Shown: positions 23,784-35,626 of the stretch, one piece after another | How positions within the stretch are numbered: position 1 is the first letter of the stretch | Layout of the letters: each line of letters starts with the position of its first letter | From: Aldrovandia affinis | Taxonomy: Eukaryota; Chordata; Actinopteri; Notacanthiformes; Halosauridae | Length of the DNA stretch: 64,000 bases | Direction: 5' to 3' | NCBI GenBank assembly: GCA_029706075.1 | Contig: JAINUG010000174.1 | Coordinates: forward strand, 1,054,001-1,118,000 | Translations under genes and position numbers: made by a program | Notes under the pieces: generated by a model | The model's input: the letters and a program-made list of their open reading frames with translations, nothing else | What the model was told of the DNA's origin: nothing | Database searches by the model: none

Positions 23784-24360
23784 TACCTATAGCTGCTCTA
23801 CTATGACAGTATTGCTTATTTGGTCACACTGTCTGACTGTCCTCATTATCAGCTCCCCCAAGGCAGAAACAGTACCTTGGTTTCACCACTAGATGGTAAA
23901 AAAGAATAATAAAAGGATACAGGGTGAAAGGAAAAGTCACTACCTATCAAGGTTTGGGAAATCCAGGTCCTAAGAAATGGTACCTCAAAGTTTATACCTC
24001 AAAAATAATTACTAGTACACTCAAAATGGGTTTCCATGACAACCAAAACATTTTGAGCTAAGCACAGCATAGAATCTTTGGGCTTCACCAACATGGTCCT
24101 CAAACATGGTTATATTGATGACAGCTGTCAAATGTGTGTAGCGAAGAGAGCGTGCCCATGCCAAGCCCTTTAAGGCCCTGTGTGAATCACTGAGTTAGAA
24201 CAGGCCCATTCAGAGGCCTAGCTGCCCTGTCAAAAGTGAAGTTGTGTGGCTGCAGGCTACTCAGCTGCAAGCAATGCCTTTTTCCAGAAGGGCCATGTTT
24301 TTTAATGCACCAAACGCAGTCTCCCCCTGCATCATTAGAGTCCCGTGAAGTTGGACTGGG
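23784..24360. other. Non-coding, no feature seen
   Basis: AT-rich. It contains CACCACTAGATGG near 23884, which resembles a CTCF-like or repeat-derived motif. Nothing else was noted. Confidence 0.35.
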
Positions 24361-24562
24361 CGGCTTGTAGCGTAATGGTTAGGGAACTGAGCTTGTAACT
24401 CAGAGGTTGCTGGTTCAGTTCCGAGGTGGAGCACTAAGGTTGTACCCTTGAGCAAGGTACTTAACCTGAATTGCTTCAGTAAAATATCCAGCTGTATAAA
24501 TGGATTGTATGTAAAGAAATGTGAACCGTGTAAGGTGCTCTGGATAAAATGTAAATGTAAGT
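24361..24562 (+). mobile_element. V-SINE-like element (tRNA head, central domain, L2 tail)
   Basis: The head GTAGCGTAATGGTTAGGGAA and GCTGGTTCAGTTCC fit tRNA A and B boxes for RNA polymerase III. The central part contains 'TACCCTTGAGCAAGGTACTT' AACC, a domain I associate with vertebrate V-SINEs. The end is a diverged L2-type tail, GTAAGGTGCTCTGGATAAAATGTAAATGTAA. The tail shared with the L2-like LINE copies in this window suggests that the LINE machinery mobilised it. Confidence 0.82.
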
Positions 24563-25930
24563 CCACTGTAGTCCAGAGACACCCCTCTCTCATAGTGCTT
24601 TCACACCTTTGCGGCAAAATATGTGGAATTGAAGGTGCATGTTTCCGCCTCTAAGAAATGTAACCTATCAGTGTATTTGTAGGGTTTAGTTTGTGCTTTG
24701 AATTGACATTAAAATGCCCCTCCTCGTCCGCTGATTGGTCATCCACGCTTATGTTTAAATGCCAGTGGAACAAATAGAGCACTGTTGCATTTTTCTCAGT
24801 TTGTTCTACTACATAACTGTTACCTTCTAGTTGTTTCAAGCGGGCAAAGAGGCTTGTAAAGAGGCTTTCCCCATGCAACTTACCTGTAGGACCCGGTCTG
24901 GCCCGGTCTGGAAGCAGCAACAGAGTGTCCGGCAGTAGGCTTGGTGGAAGTTAGCGAGGGGACCTCTCATTCTCCTGTTGCACTCTTTGGGAATCTCTCC
25001 ATATTAAATGGAGGAAGAAGTATCACAGTGCCCAAAACGTTCCTAAATGATCAAACTACAGCACATATTTTCTATTTCTGTATTTTAGCTTTTGTTTACC
25101 AGTAGTGCACCAAGAAATTATCCATCCAGTTTGACTTCTGTTTTCTGGATTGACATCAAAGAACTGGAGTTACTGAAGTGGGGATGGCGTAAAACCGCAG
25201 CAAAAACACCAGCTATGATAGGATCCCGTCTACACATATGAGTCATGCACTGCGGATTGCCTTGAATGACTCATCCTTTCTAGCCTTAAACTCTCAATTC
25301 TCATAGACCGGAGGTGAAGGAATTCTTGCATGTTTTAAATGTTATGCTTGTGAGCTTCGCGTTGCCTCGGGAACATGTTCTTTCATTTCCGATACTGCTG
25401 TTTGTATCGCTTTTAATTGCTCGTCACCTTGACTCCACCATCTCCATGATTATCACAGCAAATACAGTACAAAGAAAGAAGCATTATTTTATTAGTCAAT
25501 TTGTCCAACAAAAAAGAATGGAGTGCCCTTGGCAGTGGCCTGAAGACTGTACTGGCTGGTGGATGCAAACATACGTACACGATTGATCATGACACAAAGG
25601 GAGGAGTCATGATGACTGAACATTTCCAAAGCCAGACGACAAGGAATAAAGCAGCTAAGCCTTTTATTGCTGCTGTAAATTTCTGATTTTGATGTGCTTC
25701 TGATTTTGATGCTTTCTCATTTCACAGTACGTCCCTGGGGTCTCGATCCTTCAGTGAAGTGTATTCAATCCTCAGATTTCCTCCAGGTGGGCTGGGAATC
25801 GAGTGGCGAAGGGAGTGGCTGGTCTGGGGTGCCCTGTGTTTCCTTCCTCTTACGCCGCCATCTGTAATCGTGGAACGAGCGACAGCCGAGAATTGATGGA
25901 ATTCCTTTCGGCTGTCTTTCCCTTTCAGCA

Positions 25931-26001
25931 CTGGACAGCTCCCGTGCAGCAGGCAGGAGTGGGGAGGAAGATTTAGAGTCCCTGCACCGGGAGCTGTCCA
26001 G
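25931..26001. repeat. Inverted repeat, 19-bp stem hairpin
   Basis: CTGGACAGCTCCCGTGCAG at 25931-25949 pairs with CTGCACCGGGAGCTGTCCAG at 25982-26001 with a single unpaired base. The 32-nt loop is purine-rich. It could fold as a hairpin RNA, or it could be the trace of a small transposon. Confidence 0.55.
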
Positions 26002-27119
26002 CATCCGGCCAAGCCTTCCATCACACCACCACAGGAGTGAATCCACTTTATTCCTCTCTTGGGCTGTGGAGTTGCCTCGCCCCTTTTCTTTTGGTTTTCC
26101 TGTCACTACATAAACAACACACACATAATAGGCCTTATCCCTTTCCCAGTGAAGAATTCACTACATTTCCCAGCCATATCCATGGTGTTTTACCCATATA
26201 TTTGGTGGCCAAGTAGCTACTACAACTAAGAATATGCTAAGTTGTTTTCATTTCCTTTTCAAAATTGAATAATTCATGAGCTGTATAGGCTTGATGGTTT
26301 TTCCCTATGTTTTTGCTGTTTTTTGCTGGTTTTATCCGTGAACGTATAGTTTCTAGTATTAGCCAGCTTATTAAAGTGTGTATGAACACATTTGCTAATG
26401 TATTATTATTTTTATTTTTTTTATTTATTTTTTTATTGGTGAAATATATATATATTTTTAAATAAAAACTGAAAATGAGAACCAGTAGATCCCAACACTA
26501 TGCTGGGAATGTATGAGAATTTGTATGTACTACAGGTCTGCCCAGCATGCCTTACAAAACATTTACCCTCCCCCACCATGAGTATTAAATGAATCCGTGA
26601 GCTTGATTTATAGTTGCTTTCTTATCTCACTAGGAAAGAGCACATCCATTAAGACCTGCTACTTTCCCCCCTAGTATTTCAGAATTAAGTTAGATTGTTT
26701 TTTTTCCCCCAACAGTTGCTATCTGGATCTGTACTTTGGGACTAATGTACCATTCTGCTAACAAAGAAAAATCACTTTAGAAATCCTTATATTGAGCCCC
26801 CTGGAGCAAATGTGTGTACCAGCACTTTTCCCAGGGCTGGGAAGGAAAACAAACCATTTGGGAAACTTTTGACTAAATAAAAGCCCAGCATTTTTCACTG
26901 GAGTCACAATTCTTTAGCACAACTTCATCATAACTTTTTGCGTATAACTTTTTTATTACATTTTCCAATGTCATAGATCAATTCAAACAGAGCAATAAAC
27001 AAAGAAAATAAATGTCATGTTTTGCCTGTAGTGAAATCTATCTTCGCTATCCCGTCTGTAAGCTCCTCTTAGGCAGGGCAGCATGAGCGCAAGCAGATGC
27101 TCCATTGAGCTGCTTCTTC

Positions 27120-27158
27120 AGGTCAAAGGTTATACCTTTGAACAGTTACCTTTGAACA
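27120..27158. promoter_or_regulatory. Cluster of DR1-like / CAAAGG motifs
   Basis: AGGTCAAAGGTTA at 27120 fits a nuclear-receptor direct repeat with 1-bp spacing. It is followed by two inverted copies ACCTTTGAACA at 27134 and 27148. Three related sites in 39 bp is unusual, but binding is not shown. Confidence 0.3.
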
Positions 27159-27534
27159 ATACGCTGAGTTAGCGCATTTCATCAATATTGGCACATGAGA
27201 CTGCTGGGTGGTTGTTCTTGTGTGTATTTGTGTGTGTGGGGGGGCAGTTATGCCATGAGCAAACTGCACTTTCTGTGGACTAAGGCTTCAAGTTTGTCAT
27301 TCTGACGAACTTTAAACACCCCTCATAAGTCTTCTTAAAAAGTTTAAACACAATATATTATGCTCCAGGGTCTCAGGACTCAGATAAGGTACTGGAGGTT
27401 TTGTCACAAGTCAGTAACTGTATTGGGATTCACACAAAGTGTATACAAAATAAATATTTCTAATTAGATTTTTTAAACATGACACTAAAATGTATCCATA
27501 CTACCTTCATCGACGTTTACATACAACATTACAT

Positions 27535-27715
27535 TACACAACATTTTGCATTTTAAGCATTTAGCAGACGCTCTTATCCAGAGTGACTTACAAGATGTGC
27601 ATTAATACGTGGTAAGAACAATCATAGTTTGCGCAAGAGATCAGTGCAGTAATACAGCGATAGACATTGTTGTAGGCAGCTGCATACCATACCTGTCACA
27701 CTGGGAAGGAAAAGG
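27535..27715 (-). mobile_element. L2-like LINE 3' UTR and tail
   Basis: Read on the minus strand, the sequence matches the 3' UTR of the copies at 9120-9695 and 59395-59745 (TGTCTATCGCTGTATTACTG, then 'GATCTCTTGCGCAAAC') and ends with the GTAAGTCACTCTGGATAAGA tail. There is no coding part. Confidence 0.75.
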
Positions 27716-30361
27716 TTTGTAAAGGTTTTTGTTTTTTTACTTTAAAAGGTCACCACAGGTGTACATGATAATGACAAAAGAGCTGTCAATCAGTCCAGAT
27801 TCCACTTGGCTACAAATCCAAATAAATCTATACCTTTTTGATAGAACTTGCTTACATTCTTATTTAAGCCTGTTGGTTAAAACACAGGCATGTCGATCAA
27901 AAGGTTTGCTGTAACTGCATTCATGAAAGGTTCAGGCTCAATATTTCTTATAAATAAATTCATGGGGCAGCTGAGGGTGGTACATTGTGTTTTGCTGCAG
28001 CAGCAAGTGCTTAATAGACGAGACTCCAGAACCTGACTAAACTCCATAACACAGTTTCCATCTCTCCCGCACCTCCATCTACACCGGTGGGTGTCGATTT
28101 TGATCAATGGCTCTTCACTCCACAACCGTGTGGCTGCCTGCTGGCTCCGGAGTGCCCATACTGAGCACTACTGCAACAAAAACAGAGGGGGAAATTTGTG
28201 CCCGATGCCAGGACAGTATAGGTGTGCCAGCTGGACAATCACACTTCAGTCCATCTGTCTGAAACTCTGAGGGGCCTACTTCATGCTATGAAAGATTGTG
28301 GGAGGGAGGTGTGGCCCCCCCCACAGGATATGCAAAGAAGTTGACCAAATAAGGAGGCAGTCATCCGGTCGGGCATTTGGCTTTGGCCTGGTCACATGAC
28401 ATGGAAAGAGGACATCGTTCCTTTTATATGCTTCTGTACAGCCGTCCATTCATTTCAGATGCCCAACGTAGCGCTCTTTAGAAGTCCAGTTTATTCATTC
28501 ACCTTCGATTTTTAATTTCACTACTAACAAAATAGAAAGAATGACATAAAATCCTATACGTCACGATCCTGATATTCAAGCTCCATCAAAATATTATCTT
28601 TCAAGTCGTTTTGGGAGAGAAAACCAAGGAGGCACAGTGCACTGCATAGCTACTTGCACCAGATTTCCAATTGCTCCTGAAGATTGTACCATTATGGACT
28701 GAGGGAAAGCAATGACACACTTGTCTCGCTGGCAACCGCGAGACACAAAGGAAGCTATACCGCTGTTAGTAAAGTATGTTGGTGCCCATCCCAAGGATGC
28801 AGAGTGAATTATAAAACCTGCACTGGATGCAGGACCGTATCTGACAGATCAAATAAAACCCAATGAAAGAGTATTTAATACAAACAGCAGCAGCAGCAGC
28901 AGCAGCATCGGGGCGATAATATCTATATCATATTTACCTCTGAGCAACATGGGGCTGCTCGCATGCGGGGCCCTTATCTCTGACAGCGATCATATGAGCA
29001 GCGTCGGCGTCCTGGCACTACCCCTCCCTCCCTGGCTGCCGTCAGCAGGGGCCACCGCCACTTTCTCGCGACCCCGACGTACCGCCATACATCTTCATAA
29101 TAACTGCGCTTCGGTTTCCTGGCGCCATAAATATATAAAAAGCCCCATCCGGACGTGCATCGTGAACACCGACCGGGTGGAAATGAGCGCAGAAACACGT
29201 CGTTATCGATCTCCGTTCTGCACCTAAAACCTGCGGAGCGGTTACATTCTTTTCTCTCTCTTTTTTTGGGCTGATATTCGCGAGCTGTTTTGAAGGAGGT
29301 TGTCAGGGCGCTTGATTTCCCTGTTATGCAACGGTGGGAGGGGGTGTGTGGCCGAGGAAAGCACGACCGCCTATTAGTTGTGAGCGTGCAACGCCGCGCG
29401 CGCTTACCTCATGTGAACCTCTGTTGATAGTCTGTCAGCCCACCGCTGCTCTTGGCCCAGGGAGATACAATAGGGGGAAAGCAGGAAGCCGAGCCTAATG
29501 TACATGGTCTCGCACGCAGGTTACGAGGCCCTGCATACATTTTCATAATGCCCGGGATTTCGTAATCATAAATCAGGCTAAACCGCTCCACAACTCCACA
29601 AAACTAGAAGGCGAAACACTCACAGGAGCGTCGCACGAGAGCAAGAGAACCTGATTGATTCAAGCATCCTGCATCTGCTCATTTACTATGCACATGGCAA
29701 TAATTAGTGCCCATTTAATGGTTTTAACTGAATTAATAATAATTGTAATATATTACAAAATTCAAGTGAACATCACCCTCTATCCCAGCAAAAACATGCA
29801 CACTACCTCTATAATCTATTATCAGATAATCTATAGTAAATTAATTGTCTGCTTTCAATCTGCACTGTGATTAACCACCCTATGTCTGTGCACAGTCAAG
29901 GTTCGCTCCTGGGATTTCAAGATAAAAGCGAATTCATTAAAATACAGTTTAGACCTTACACGTCTCCCGTTAAAATGGACGCAATTTGTAAAATATGGAG
30001 CACACGACTATATAAGCCCTCACTGCACGTAAGCGCAGGAATAAGGCCTTAAGTCTTGTTGGAGTAAGGGAAACTGTCTGTGGGAGAAGACATTCATTTT
30101 CTCAGGTATCATAGTGTCACATTAAGACTGTGCTGGCAAAGCTCTACTACTCCCCCATACTGATTTATCGACACAGAGCTATCAAACAGAACTACTGCCA
30201 CAATAAATAAGACAACCATTTCAAATATAAAACTCTTGCACAAAGAGAAATGTATTGGACAGCTGTTCTCAAACACAGCAGTCTCTGTAAAATCATTATT
30301 TCAAGCTTGAATCAATTTCAGCACATTCCTACACATTGTTGAGTACTAGCTATAAATATGG
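27716..30361. other. Non-coding with a CAG repeat and GC-rich block
   Basis: Seven CAG units lie at 28885-28905. The stretch 28900-29420 is CpG-rich, includes a TATA-like CATAAATATATAAAAAG at about 29124, and would suit a promoter or conserved non-coding element. No transcript structure can be proven. Confidence 0.35.
28885..28905 (+). repeat. (CAG)7 trinucleotide repeat
   Basis: Seven uninterrupted CAG units are followed by CAT. There is no open frame of note through it. Confidence 0.9.

Positions 30362-30417
<56 letters not shown>
30362..30417 (+). repeat. (AT)n(TG)n microsatellite
   Basis: An about 19-bp AT run is followed by an about 37-bp TG run, lying 22 bp before a Tc1-like insertion. 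Confidence 0.95.
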
Positions 30418-30420
<3 letters not shown>

Positions 30421-30439
30421 ACGTGTGTATATACAGATA

Positions 30440-30996
30440 ACTGCCAAAATAAAGGAAACACCAACATAAAGTGCTTTAATAGGGCGTTGTGCCACCACAA
30501 GCTGCCAGAACAGCTTCAATGCACCTTGGCATAGATTCTACAAGTGTCTGGAACTCTTTTGGAGGGATGCAACACCATTCCTCCATGAAATATTGCATAA
30601 TTTTGTGTTTTTTTGATGGTGATAGAAAACACTGTCTCAGGCACCTCTCCAGAATCTCCCATAAGTGTTCAGTTGGGTTGAGATTTGGTGACTGAGGCAG
30701 CCATGGCCTACGGTCACACTGAATTGTTTACATCATATATTTACATCATTTTCATGGTCATCAAGCCATTCAGTGACCACTCGTGCCCTGTGGATGGGAG
30801 AATTGCTATCCTGAAAGAGCACTCCGATCAGGATAGAAATGTTTCACCACAGGATGAAGATGATGACTCTTATATGGCTTTGTATTCATTGGCACTTACC
30901 TTTCTCTCTAAAGGGCTTAGTGGACCTAAACCATGCCAGGAAAATGCACCCGACACCATAACAGTGGCGTGAGTATATTTACTTTATTTTGGCAGT
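30440..30996 (-). mobile_element. Tc1-like element, internally deleted
   Basis: The left end ACTGCCAAAATAAAGGAAAC and right end CTTTATTTTGGCAGT are inverted copies flanked by TA on both sides (30438-30439, 30997-30998). The minus strand encodes the C-terminal transposase region 'EEWCCIPPKEFQTLVESM' and an 'SPNLNP'-like motif, plus a shortened upstream part including 'IMVSGAFSWHGLGPLSP'-like sequence. At 557 bp it is about half the size expected for an autonomous copy. Confidence 0.85.
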
Positions 30997-31001
30997 TATC
31001 T

Positions 31002-31002
31002 C

Positions 31003-31038
<36 letters not shown>
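31002..31038 (+). repeat. (TG)n(TA)n microsatellite
   Basis: TG repeats followed by TA repeats begin just beyond the right end of the Tc1-like element, mirroring the (AT)n(TG)n on its left. Confidence 0.95.
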
Positions 31039-34000
31039 CTATATCTTTTTTTCCCAAGTTGAGATTTCTTCATGAGCTGATACGAAGCAGAATGCATTAA
31101 ATATTTATAGGCATAGGTTTTATATCAATAGGTATAAATAAAATGTGATATTCCCACAAAATTACACATTCAAAATATACCTAGGGCCAAGACACAGCTG
31201 ATCCTGGTGATTTCGAAAGTGATTTTGGCCACAAGCTTTTAATGCCCGTGCACACCACAGAGAAACCCCCTGCTGTACCCTCAACTTTCACAGAGGAATC
31301 ATGGGAAAACTGGCACAAACACGATGACAAAGCGCACGTGTGAATAGACGGAATGCTAATGGGCGACGGCGATTTGAAGACGGAGCACGGCACATTTCCA
31401 TGGCGACCGTACAGCAGGTGGTACGTGTGGCACCGGCAACGTGTTTAATCAGTTCCATCTCCGAGGCTCAGTCTAAGAACCCCAGACGCTTTGCTTCTGT
31501 CACATTCGTCCAGGGATTAATGGAGGGAAAAGGGATATCATTCTCTGTGCTCTCCAAAGCTGTTTTTTTCCCACAGGGACGACTGACAGGAGATGGATGT
31601 CGAGCGCCGCGATAAGGAAATCATTAACACACTGCAGGGCCCTTGAAAAGGTACATCTTTGGAGAAAGGTCAAGTGTCTAAAGGCATCTTTTTTCCCTTC
31701 CTTACGGGTGCCCCCTGCTTTCCGGCACGCCTACGTGAAGGCCCACAGATCAGAGCAGCCCGGGCCTGCTGTGAGGACACGCGTGTGATAGTGAAAGCCA
31801 CGAGAGCCATCTTCTTTTGATGGCTGGATTACAGGGGGAAAACCTTCTCCCACAGATTTCTCGCATCACCGGATGCCACTTTTCATCCTCGTTGGACTGC
31901 ATAAAGCACCGACGGACATGTGGGTTCTGAGCTTCCATGCGTATCTGATTCTTCATTTACACAGCAGATGCCCCTGCCCAGGCTGATGTACTTAATTTAT
32001 TGTACACTTGACATATTGTCTATTGCAAGCAATCTGGGCCTTACTTGTGCGGTGCTCAAGAATACAGCAGTAGTGCCCACATTTGGGATACAACTTTCTA
32101 GCCTTCTGGAACTGGAAGTCCAGTTCACCAACCGCCGCTGCTTCATGCTCGGTTACCACAGTGCACTCCTTTGCGTGCGTGCATGTCACAGAGACTGGCA
32201 GTGCATAACTTGAGAATAGTCTTCCGGAACATGCCGTCTAAATATTCAACACACGTTCGTTCAAATGCGACAGCGTTGTTTCTCCACAAGCGTCGTACCT
32301 GAAAAGCCAACGCCGATCCTTCCCTCTTCAGACGTGTCTTTCATGGCGAGATCCAAATACAACACACACACACACACACAAAAGTAATTTTCCGCAACGG
32401 CGCTTGTACCTTGTAGGCAAAAACATTCAGTCCTTGATTATTGAGCTCAAAGTCTTGTCCCGGTCTCCCTCGTCTCTCTCCTTCTCCCTCGTTGTCACTT
32501 AAAATCCAGTTCAATAAGCTTCAGGGGCCGGGGATCAAACAGGCGGCTCGCTGTGATGATCTGAGCAGAAACCCACAAAATCTGCGTCCCACTGCCCTCC
32601 GCATTAATTATTCTGCGCGGGTCCACACTGCAATCCGCTTTGCTGGCACTTAATCCCAGAGAGGTGAGGCGGGGGGAACGTGATTACGCCGCGGCTGCCA
32701 TTATTCCACCATTCAGCTTTCCACGGCGGGCCAGTAAAGCAAATTACCCCACGGTAACGGGTGTGGTCTGCGCTCAAGTCCACACCTGACACCTAAAAAC
32801 CCAGCAAGAATTCCTGACTGCAGCCGCGCCAAATTAGCTTACTGCTCCAAATAACCAGGTCGCTCGAATCAAGGGGAGTGCGAGCCAATGAGTCATGAGC
32901 CCAGGGGTGACCATGCCGCCGTTCACAGCACGCTCGCCCGCCAACACGCAGTGCCGCGCGTCAGAGTGACGACGATGAGTGCTCATCCATGCGTTCTAAA
33001 AATGTGCACGATGGCAAAGATCAAAAACGATTACCATATCTGCATACGTAGGCCTAAGATTTAATGAATGACTTTAAAACAAAAACTATAAAAAAACAAT
33101 GGGTTCTATTTCTGGGACCTGCGTCTCGATTCGGGCATGCTTGGAGGGGATCGTGCCGCGACAGTCGGAAGGGCGCGACGGCAGCTGGGCGCCATTTTTT
33201 GAGCCATTAAAGAAAATGTAAAACACACAGCGGCTGTACTCCTGTACACACACATCAAACACTCTGTAATCACACACCTGCCCAGGGACGCTTCAGGCAT
33301 AATCCTTCACACAATTAGCTCAGTGGGCCAGGAGTGCCTCACCTGAATGAAAGCCAAGCGACCGACTGCTCGCCCTGCGCTGACTGGGACATGCTGATGC
33401 CAGCTATTCTTCAGGGGAGGAGGTGATGGAATGCACTGTGCACTGTGCACCAGAAAGGAGCGTGTGCACCAGTCGAGTACTATGTCCATAGCAGTCAGGG
33501 AGCTAGGTGCAAACATTGCTTAACTTGTAAGTTGCAACTTGTAAGCGAACAGCTCCAGATTTTGGGGAATATCACTTGCTGGGGGGGGGTGGGGGGGCTT
33601 AAATCCACAATTAAGTTCAAAGTCTGAATACGTACAGAGCGGTGAGGTCTGTAATTTTTTGACTTATCTCCATGTTGCGCGTGCTTAACTTAACTCCGAA
33701 TAGGGCCCTTATTGAATGAATAATGATAAGGATGAATCAACTCTCAAAGGAAGACGTCCGCAAACAATCCCAACTCCTGCCAGATGGAAAAGCTTTAGCG
33801 GGGGATATACACTAAGGGATTGTAAAACACTCGGTCTCAGTATGTCACATGCCCCACGGAAACGAATGCAGACCATGCCAGTGCTGGTGGTGGCCAGCAG
33901 CCCTGCCAAAGGCGGAAGGGTTTCAATCGCTCGGGCAGCTGCTCTCTGTCTGCGCCAGACTGTGCGTAAAGTTTACGCCTCCGATGCAATGTCTGCGTCG

Positions 34001-34269
34001 TTCAGCTGGTGGACTGTGGAGGGAAACAAAGCGCCGGCTTGCTGCATGCTCTTTGAAGGAGAGCGTATGCTCGCCCGCGCTCTCTTCCGAACCGATGGAG
34101 GACGTTGCAGCTATCAGATTGGGATGAGATTGGGCGTTCCACATTGGGGAAGACAAAAAATCTATGATAAAATGTGATTCAATAAAAATGCCAGGCACGT
34201 ACACAAAGGTGACACAAGAGGGTAAACATGTCCACCACCCCGTTAAAGGCACAAGCTGTGCCTGTAGAC
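31039..34269. other. Non-coding, GC-rich in places
   Basis: Contains a (CA)n run near 32360-32380 and G-runs at 33580-33598 that could form a G-quadruplex. Open frames at 33716-34177 (plus, 153 codons) and nearby shadows have no recognisable domain, no clear splice signals and no known family, so I do not call a gene. Confidence 0.35.
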
Positions 34270-34482
34270 CAGGGGTGTCAAACTCATTCCATCGAGGGCC
34301 GAGTGTGTGCAGGTTTTTGTTGCACCCAATGCACTACTGCAGGTGATTTCAATTAGGTCCCTCCCTTGGTTGAAGAAGTGGGCTGATTAGTGAAATCACC
34401 TGGTGTTGTGCATTGGTTGCAACTAAAACCTGCACACACTCGATGCCCTCGATGGAATGAGTTTGACACCTGTGCTGTAGAC
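34262..34482. mobile_element. hAT-type palindromic MITE, copy 2, with 8-bp target duplication
   Basis: The element proper is 34270-34474. The ends CAGGGGTGTCAAACTCATTC and GAATGAGTTTGACACCTGTG are inverted. The 8-bp direct repeat CTGTAGAC lies immediately outside both ends (34262-34269, 34475-34482), as expected for the hAT superfamily. Same family as the copy at 1272. It has no coding capacity and must rely on a transposase made elsewhere. Confidence 0.93.
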
Positions 34483-35574
34483 AGACACATTGCTTGGAGA
34501 CTGTACGCTTACTGTACGCAACACAGGCCGGGCCGTATCGATCCCAGTGTGAAGAAACACCAAGCGGCGGATGGGCAAGTGGAAGCGGAAGAGTCGGTGA
34601 CAACAGCCAATGCGTCAGTTCCACGGAGGAGGAATCAGGCAGGCGGGCTCTGACAGAGAGCCTTGCCTCAGTGACAGGTAAATAACAGTGCTCAGAAGGC
34701 GGGGGCAGGGCCAATCAGAGCTGAGAGCCCTTCACAAACGGGACGTGTCACAAATAAATGATGCCCTCATCTCTCGTGTCTCCGTGGCCTTGTTAGCCCG
34801 TAGCTAATGAGCAGCGCTGTAATGAGTAAATGAGAGGAACAATACAAATGTGGAGAGGCTATGGTGTAAGAGGATATGACTGTGTGCGCCGCAATTAATT
34901 TTTTTGCCAGCTTGAACAATGAGAAGAAACATTGATCTGAAGTAAAGCATAACCAGTTATTAGGAGCGTTGGGCTCTTACTAAGGCATTAATCACAAGCT
35001 AACAATTATCTCTCATTATTAGAACGCAAAGAGCTGTGACTGATTGGGCGTTGATTTTTTGGTCGTAATGCTGTACCTCTGTAAATATTGAAACGGAGCT
35101 CGTTCAAATCTGTGTGTGTGTCGAGTGGCTTTGAAAACACAAGATAAGGGTAATTAGCAGATTTGTTTCTATCCCGCCTCATTTTTTACAGGGTTTACAA
35201 TTGATACACCTGCCCCTGACAAGCAGGGTAATTTGAAGGGGAATCCGGACATCTTTATCAGATTCTCGATAAGGGGAAAAAAAGGCCAACAAGGGAAAAA
35301 TGGCCCATGAATAAACAACAAAGCAGCATATTTGTGTTCCCCTGCATCCACATCCCTCTCCCCTCGCCTGTCCGACTCTCTCTATCTCTCCACCTTCTCT
35401 GTCGTTCCCAAGAGCCCAATCAGTGATGTCATCAGCCGGGGACGCAGTGTGTCCCTCTCAGTCCAGGAGTGCCAGCCTGCCACACATTTGGTTAGGGGTC
35501 ACTGTTGATATCATCAGGAGTTCCTGTACAAATGCAGTCCTGCACCTGTGACCTTGGCAGTGAACATCCTGTAC

Positions 35575-35626
<52 letters not shown>

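Larger units (their letters stand above)
24563..27534. other. Non-coding, some structured spots
   Basis: The stretch includes a CCAAT-type motif (GATTGGTC) near 24732, a 71-nt inverted-repeat hairpin at 25931-26001, a T/A-rich low-complexity block at 26400-26462 and a cluster of DR1-like motifs at 27120-27158. The open frame on the minus strand at 26124-25765 has low-complexity character and no recognisable domain. Confidence 0.35.

Noticed and set aside
24361..24435. tRNA gene
   Set aside because: The A- and B-box-like sequence belongs to the SINE head. No cloverleaf with a paired acceptor stem can be drawn.
33716..34177. 153-codon open frame
   Set aside because: No recognisable domain, no splice or start context, and overlapping open frames in GC-rich sequence point to chance.
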